Source: Aphrophora alni
Taxonomy: Eukaryota > Arthropoda > Insecta > Hemiptera > Aphrophoridae
Reading direction: 5' to 3'
Assembly: GCA_963513935.1 (NCBI GenBank)
Contig: OY740773.1
Span: forward strand, 95,341,291-95,405,290
DNA: 64,000 nt
This document shows, piece after piece, positions 59,411 through 64,000 of the stretch; within the stretch, counting starts at the first letter, position 1; every line of letters begins with the position of its first letter. Made by a program: the position numbers and the translations under genes. The notes beneath the pieces were generated by a model. The model was not told the origin of the DNA, searched no databases, and saw nothing but the letters and a program-made list of their open reading frames with translations.

Positions 59411-62400
59411 TAGATAATCTAAATGTTAAATGTATGAAAGGTCGTAAAGGAACCTTAAATAAGTACTAAATAAGGATTGAGGCCGTATTCTGTATAAATA
59501 AAATTAACAAGTTAATATTTTTCGAACAAATTTATGCAAAGCAAGCACTGCACAACTTTACAATATCTTGCATTATGGCAGTCCTACTAGATCTCATAAC
59601 TATACTAATAACACATTTTATTTTCGACGATAACCTCCCTATTTGTCATCGAAAAGAGATGTAGTTGGTACCATTACAAGGAGAATCTGTAATTTGTATC
59701 TATTATAGTGTATATAAGTTTAATAACAAAAAAAAAAATTAACAAAACACTATTTAAAATGGGCGCCATTTTGACATTTTCAATTAATTTTTTTCTGAAT
59801 TTCAATACGGTTCTATTTGATCACACTATAGCTCCCTCTACCAAATTTGTGTGGCCTTTCTCATGCTTACTTACAGACACGACAACGGACGGACCGCATG
59901 TGAAGATATGTCAATAAATAAAGGTCGACATTTTTTGCCATTACCAACTATACTTCATGTATTGGATAAGTAAAAATTAATATAAATTTTTACATTGGGC
60001 TCTTACAAATGTGTGAACTATTTGTCGACAAATGATTATGATCTACTCTATGTAATTAAATATATACATAATGTTTGTATATAATAAACTACATGTGTTA
60101 CAGGTTGTCTACGAATATGTAGCCATATTTACATGAACAGAGTTCACCATAACTGTTATCAGTGTACTGTTGATAAATAAGGATATCATATCAATTTCTT
60201 ATATGTACATCGTATTCGTGAATAATATGAATAATGAATGCACTGTATAAATTAAATACGTAGCGCCAAGCTACTGTTTATTTAATCATATTAGAGCACT
60301 GAATACTTACTTGTGCGTTGGTTTGAAGATAGTGAGCAGTTTATGTAATGTTCTTGAAATATATTCAGGAAACTGAAGTTTGTAATATGACTTTAAACTG
60401 ACTTAAATGTATTTTTTAGGTTAATTGACGATTGTATTATAAAATGAACTAACTACTGCGATCTCATCCATGGAGAAAATTGTGTTGTAAAAAAATATTA
60501 TGTTAGTCTTCCTTTTATTTATTATAAATCCCAGATAACACTGCCTATTTTATAGTCGATAATTAAATAAATATAGTAACTAAATAAAAATTTCCTATGT
60601 AAAGTACTATTTAAACTATTTTAATAATTAGTAGTGCTATAGATTAGGTGGGGTTCCACGTTAATATTTAAAAACACAATTATTTTTTTACAAACCACTT
60701 TTTTATTTGAACTTCAGCGACCATGGTTTCACATGGTTTAGCGAATAAAAAGTATTTCAAGTAAAAAAGTGGTTTCAAATAACTTTTTAAAATCATTATC
60801 GGAATAACTCACATGATTTAATGAACGGCTTAAAATTAAATCTTCTAATTTAATTTACGGTTTTCAGAGAATGGTAGTTTTACTTTTTCCAGTTTGGGGT
60901 TATTGTCTAATATTTAAAAAGAAAAAGGAACGATTGGTCTAGTTTTCTTGAATTTGGTTTTTTACATTCAGTATACATGAAAGTAGGATTAATTGCCTAT
61001 CTTACCGATTACCGGAGCTTTATTATTTCCTATGTGTTATCGTAATAACCCCCCCCCCCCCGAGTTTGATTTGCTCAAACAGATAAAAACTATTAGACAC
61101 CAGAGTCCGTCTAGAGTTCGTTGTGGAAGGGTGAGTTTTGAATTGCGAACAGTGTATAGTTATTTTATACCAAGGCTCGCCGAAATGCGCTGTTATAACA
61201 TTTTGAGTAGGGTCTGATAACCTTGGGAAATTGACAGTTTACATGCTTATTTTTTGTCCAATAATTGTTAAATACCAGTGAGATGCCTGAATAGGCCGCC
61301 GTAGGTAACTCGTGCAAGTTAAAACCACCCAAATAATTTAGTTATACAGTCTAAATTAGTCTAATCTAATATAATAAGTTAATTGTAGTAATTAGTTGTA
61401 GTTTTAAGGCTCGTTTAAAATGTCTAGTCAAGTGAGGTTCAACTCACGAATGTGGTGTTTTACGTGCTGCTTTGGTTGTGTAGTTCGGATAGACAATAAA
61501 CCAAGATTTATGAATAATAATCTTTTAAGGTAAACTTTAAGGGCTATTTTCCCGTAAAATAATTGGTATACACCGCAAAACAATGTTTTTCAATTGGCTT
61601 TAATTGAGTAGATTAACACTTGGGAAAACGGTTTATTAGTTAATAAAGTTAAATTTGATGTTTTTAGTTGTTTTCATAATTTCAGTATTGAAAAATTAAA
61701 AAGTAGTCCTATATAAATACTACTGGGGAAACAGGAGAAAGAGTCAAGATAAAATTCATTATGCAGGACGATTTACCATGACAGATTTTAATAAACAGAT
61801 TGGTGGGAAGTAGGCCTACTTGTTTGTTTCGTTACGTGATCCAATGGTGAAAATATATATTACCCAGATGCTGTCCAAGAGAACATTATCATTCTAGTAA
61901 GGGTGTAAAATGTAAACATGAAAACAGTTTCATATTACAGATCCATTACTATAGTTTTCTGTTTTTCATTTTAAAAAATTTAAAGAATTACCTAAATTTG
62001 ACAAGGATTTTGTTTTTTAATGTTATCTTATTATATCTAGACCAACAATACTGTTTTAATCATTTGCTATTACTTGGTAAATTGGTTACAAAGAACAAAT
62101 CATTTTTGTAAAATTTATATCACTTTGGGGAAAAGGGGGGGGGGAGTAAAATAGATAATATTATTATTGTAAAACTTATGAACACAACAAAGTTGCATTA
62201 TTTTGGACACATTATTGTTACATGGTGTTTTACTTTTCGTAATGAGAGCTATTTAACTCAACATTTGCCATTGTTCTGTGTGAATAAGTAGTAGTACTGA
62301 ATGATAAATAGAAAAGGTTAAACAATATTGAAGTAAGCCTAGATTTACAGCGTAAAATCATATTTCTATACATTATTAGTGTGAAATATTTTTATATAAA

Positions 62401-63413
62401 CCCATAGGGGTGGTAAAAGTTTACAATTAACTCTAATAATACCTCCGTGAAGGTGATCCTGATTTATCAAGCAAACTTCCTAACAGCTAAAATGCCCGTT
62501 ATCTACCTTCAGGTTCATTGCTTATAATTTATGGCCAGCTTTGTAAAACAAACAACCAGTCGCTAAAATTCTGAAAATGAATTTTGAAATGATTTAGTAC
62601 TGTACATATACGTTAATCTTGTGTAGTTTTATTTTATTCCTGGTTTGATGTCTATTCAGACATTTAAATATACAGACATTTTCTGCCAACTTCTCTGGCA
62701 ACTCACTTTTATGTACATTATTATGACAATATATATTTAGAATAGGACCTACATAATTTCAGTAAATTACTCTGTTACTCCTAGCATTGTTTTAAAGTCT
62801 GCAGACGTGTTTCGGATTAAATCCATTTTCAAAACCAAAAGACATACTACTTCGTTGCTTAATTAACTCAATAAATCCCAAATAAACTTTGTTTACTTGC
62901 TTCCGCCATAAAATAAACCTAATTGTTTTAAAAAACAAAAAATAAAATAAAATCTTCAGAAGAAGACATATTAAAATTAAAAGTTTTAATACAATGACAC
63001 ATGACAGCACGAAAATATAGTTATTAATGATTATTTGCAATAGTTGGCGACGGGCACTTTCGTTATTTATACAATATATCAAATACAGATACATCTAAGA
63101 CTTAATTAATTAAAATTTCATTTGTATAAAGTTAAATAATACTGATTTCTGTCTAAACTACTACTCATACAAATACAATACTGTGATGTTTGTAGTTTAT
63201 TACTTGCTACTACATCGTGTATTTTAATTAATCATATGAGTTAACAAAAGTTGAAAATGTTATATCAAACGTTGTTGTACACTGAAATAATATTTCAGAA
63301 AATTCAAATTAAATAATGACCCTACGTGTACAGCACCAACAAAATCAAAGGTATTAATTGGACTCCTTTAATTATCTCGGAGTACAATTTGATAATTAAT
63401 TTGGGTGCCTAGT
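59411..63413. other. AT-rich noncoding stretch
   Basis: Four kilobases without a supported gene. C/G homopolymers lie near 61049-61060 and 62137-62145. A 74-codon frame at 60993-61217 contains FELRTVYSYFIPRLAEMRCY. This might be the last coding scrap of a LINE reverse transcriptase, but I cannot confirm it. Confidence 0.4.
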
Positions 63414-63414
63414 T

Positions 63415-63469
<55 letters not shown>
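63415..63469. repeat. (ACA)n microsatellite, about 18 units
   Basis: Uninterrupted ACA/CAA trinucleotides. The poly-Asn open frame across it is a by-product. Confidence 0.95.
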
Positions 63470-64000
63470 AATTGTTAAACTATTTATGCTAAAGACCGTA
63501 GGTACTTGGTGGTATTCCATTTTAAATAAATTAAAACAGCAATTTTTTTTTTTTTTTAGTGTAAGGGAAATACCCAACTATTGTCATACTGTGTTATTAT
63601 ATTGTGTACTGAACCTTTTTGTTTCATTCTTGTATAAGTCCTTGACAATGCTTTAACTAGCGAAACCATGGTCGGCAAGTTTCAATTAAAATATTGTGGT
63701 TTATAAAAAAAAATTGTTGTTTTAATTTATACAAAAGTGTTGCTTTATTTTTTATATCATTATTTATTTCACGAAACATTGAATCAGTATTAGTTTATTT
63801 AAATTTGTAATTTTTTCCAGTTAAAAGTGGTAAAAACAGGACAAGGAATAATGAAAAGTAAAAACTTATGGATATCATTCTTCCAGTTAGGGTGTTAGTC
63901 TACACATATGACCCATTCGGTAGACATTTTCTTAGTTTATGTAATTTTGTAGTTGGAAATTTATTAAAAAATATTGATAAAAACTTAATAAATCTACTGA
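63470..64000. other. Noncoding stretch to window end
   Basis: No gene or element was recognised. Confidence 0.4.

Noticed and set aside
60993..61217. LINE reverse transcriptase scrap
   Set aside because: The 'YFIPRLAEMRCYNIL' phrase is suggestive, but no RT motif, tail or target duplication was found.
63405..63656. Poly-Asn protein frame
   Set aside because: Direct product of the (ACA)n microsatellite.

Overview
The window looks like an AT-rich, TE-laden stretch of an insect nuclear genome. The evidence is GT-AG exon structure, a short (TTAGG)n-type telomere-like motif, long microsatellites, and fossils of mariner, Tc1-like, piggyBac, Helentron, Penelope and LINE elements plus MITEs. A hemipteran is my guess, without proof. 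No bacterial-type genes, operons, CRISPR arrays or intact TE genes were found.

The one host gene I can support is on the + strand. A first coding exon (11931-12224) has a signal peptide and a low-complexity Gly/Ser/Thr linker. A second exon (12632-12788) is joined to it by a clean phase-0 intron and ends at a phase-1 GT donor. The second exon resembles the start of the amino-terminal domain of insect NMDA-type glutamate receptor subunit 2 (Nmdar2). No following exon is recognisable, so all sequence from 12789 to the window end may be one intron of at least 51 kb, and the TE fossils there would lie inside it.

Layout: 1-5.5 kb, noncoding with repeat fragments and a foldback MITE. 5.6-7.8 kb, a dead Tc1/mariner-type element followed by an internally inverted piggyBac fossil. 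8-10.9 kb, MITE, SINE and mariner-end fragments. 10.9-12.8 kb, Nmdar2 5' exons. 14-18.6 kb, a MITE with perfect TIRs, a deleted mariner with TIRs and TA duplications, and a duplicated block. 19-25 kb, two long microsatellites, a Helentron fossil (helicase plus endonuclease), a GC-richer block and a MITE. 26-32 kb, mostly AT-rich noncoding with one purine-rich unrecognised block. 32.6-33.3 kb, a Penelope-like GIY-YIG fossil. 33.7-43.2 kb, old direct duplications, two full MITEs and, at 43.3 kb, a 5'-truncated LINE with an 11-bp target duplication. 44-49.6 kb, noncoding with further repeat copies. 49.7-56.2 kb, the most striking region: C-rich tandem repeats, a roughly 140-bp AT-rich satellite in both orientations, and a large inverted repeat (arms about 1.65 and 1.9 kb) whose arms each carry the same exon-like segments. 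56.2-64 kb, noncoding.

A roughly 260-bp dispersed repeat that I do not recognise, called 'repeat A' here, occurs about 23 times. About 20 copies have the same orientation as the receptor gene. All coordinates of repeats were judged by eye, so edges are approximate unless a TIR or target duplication is stated.
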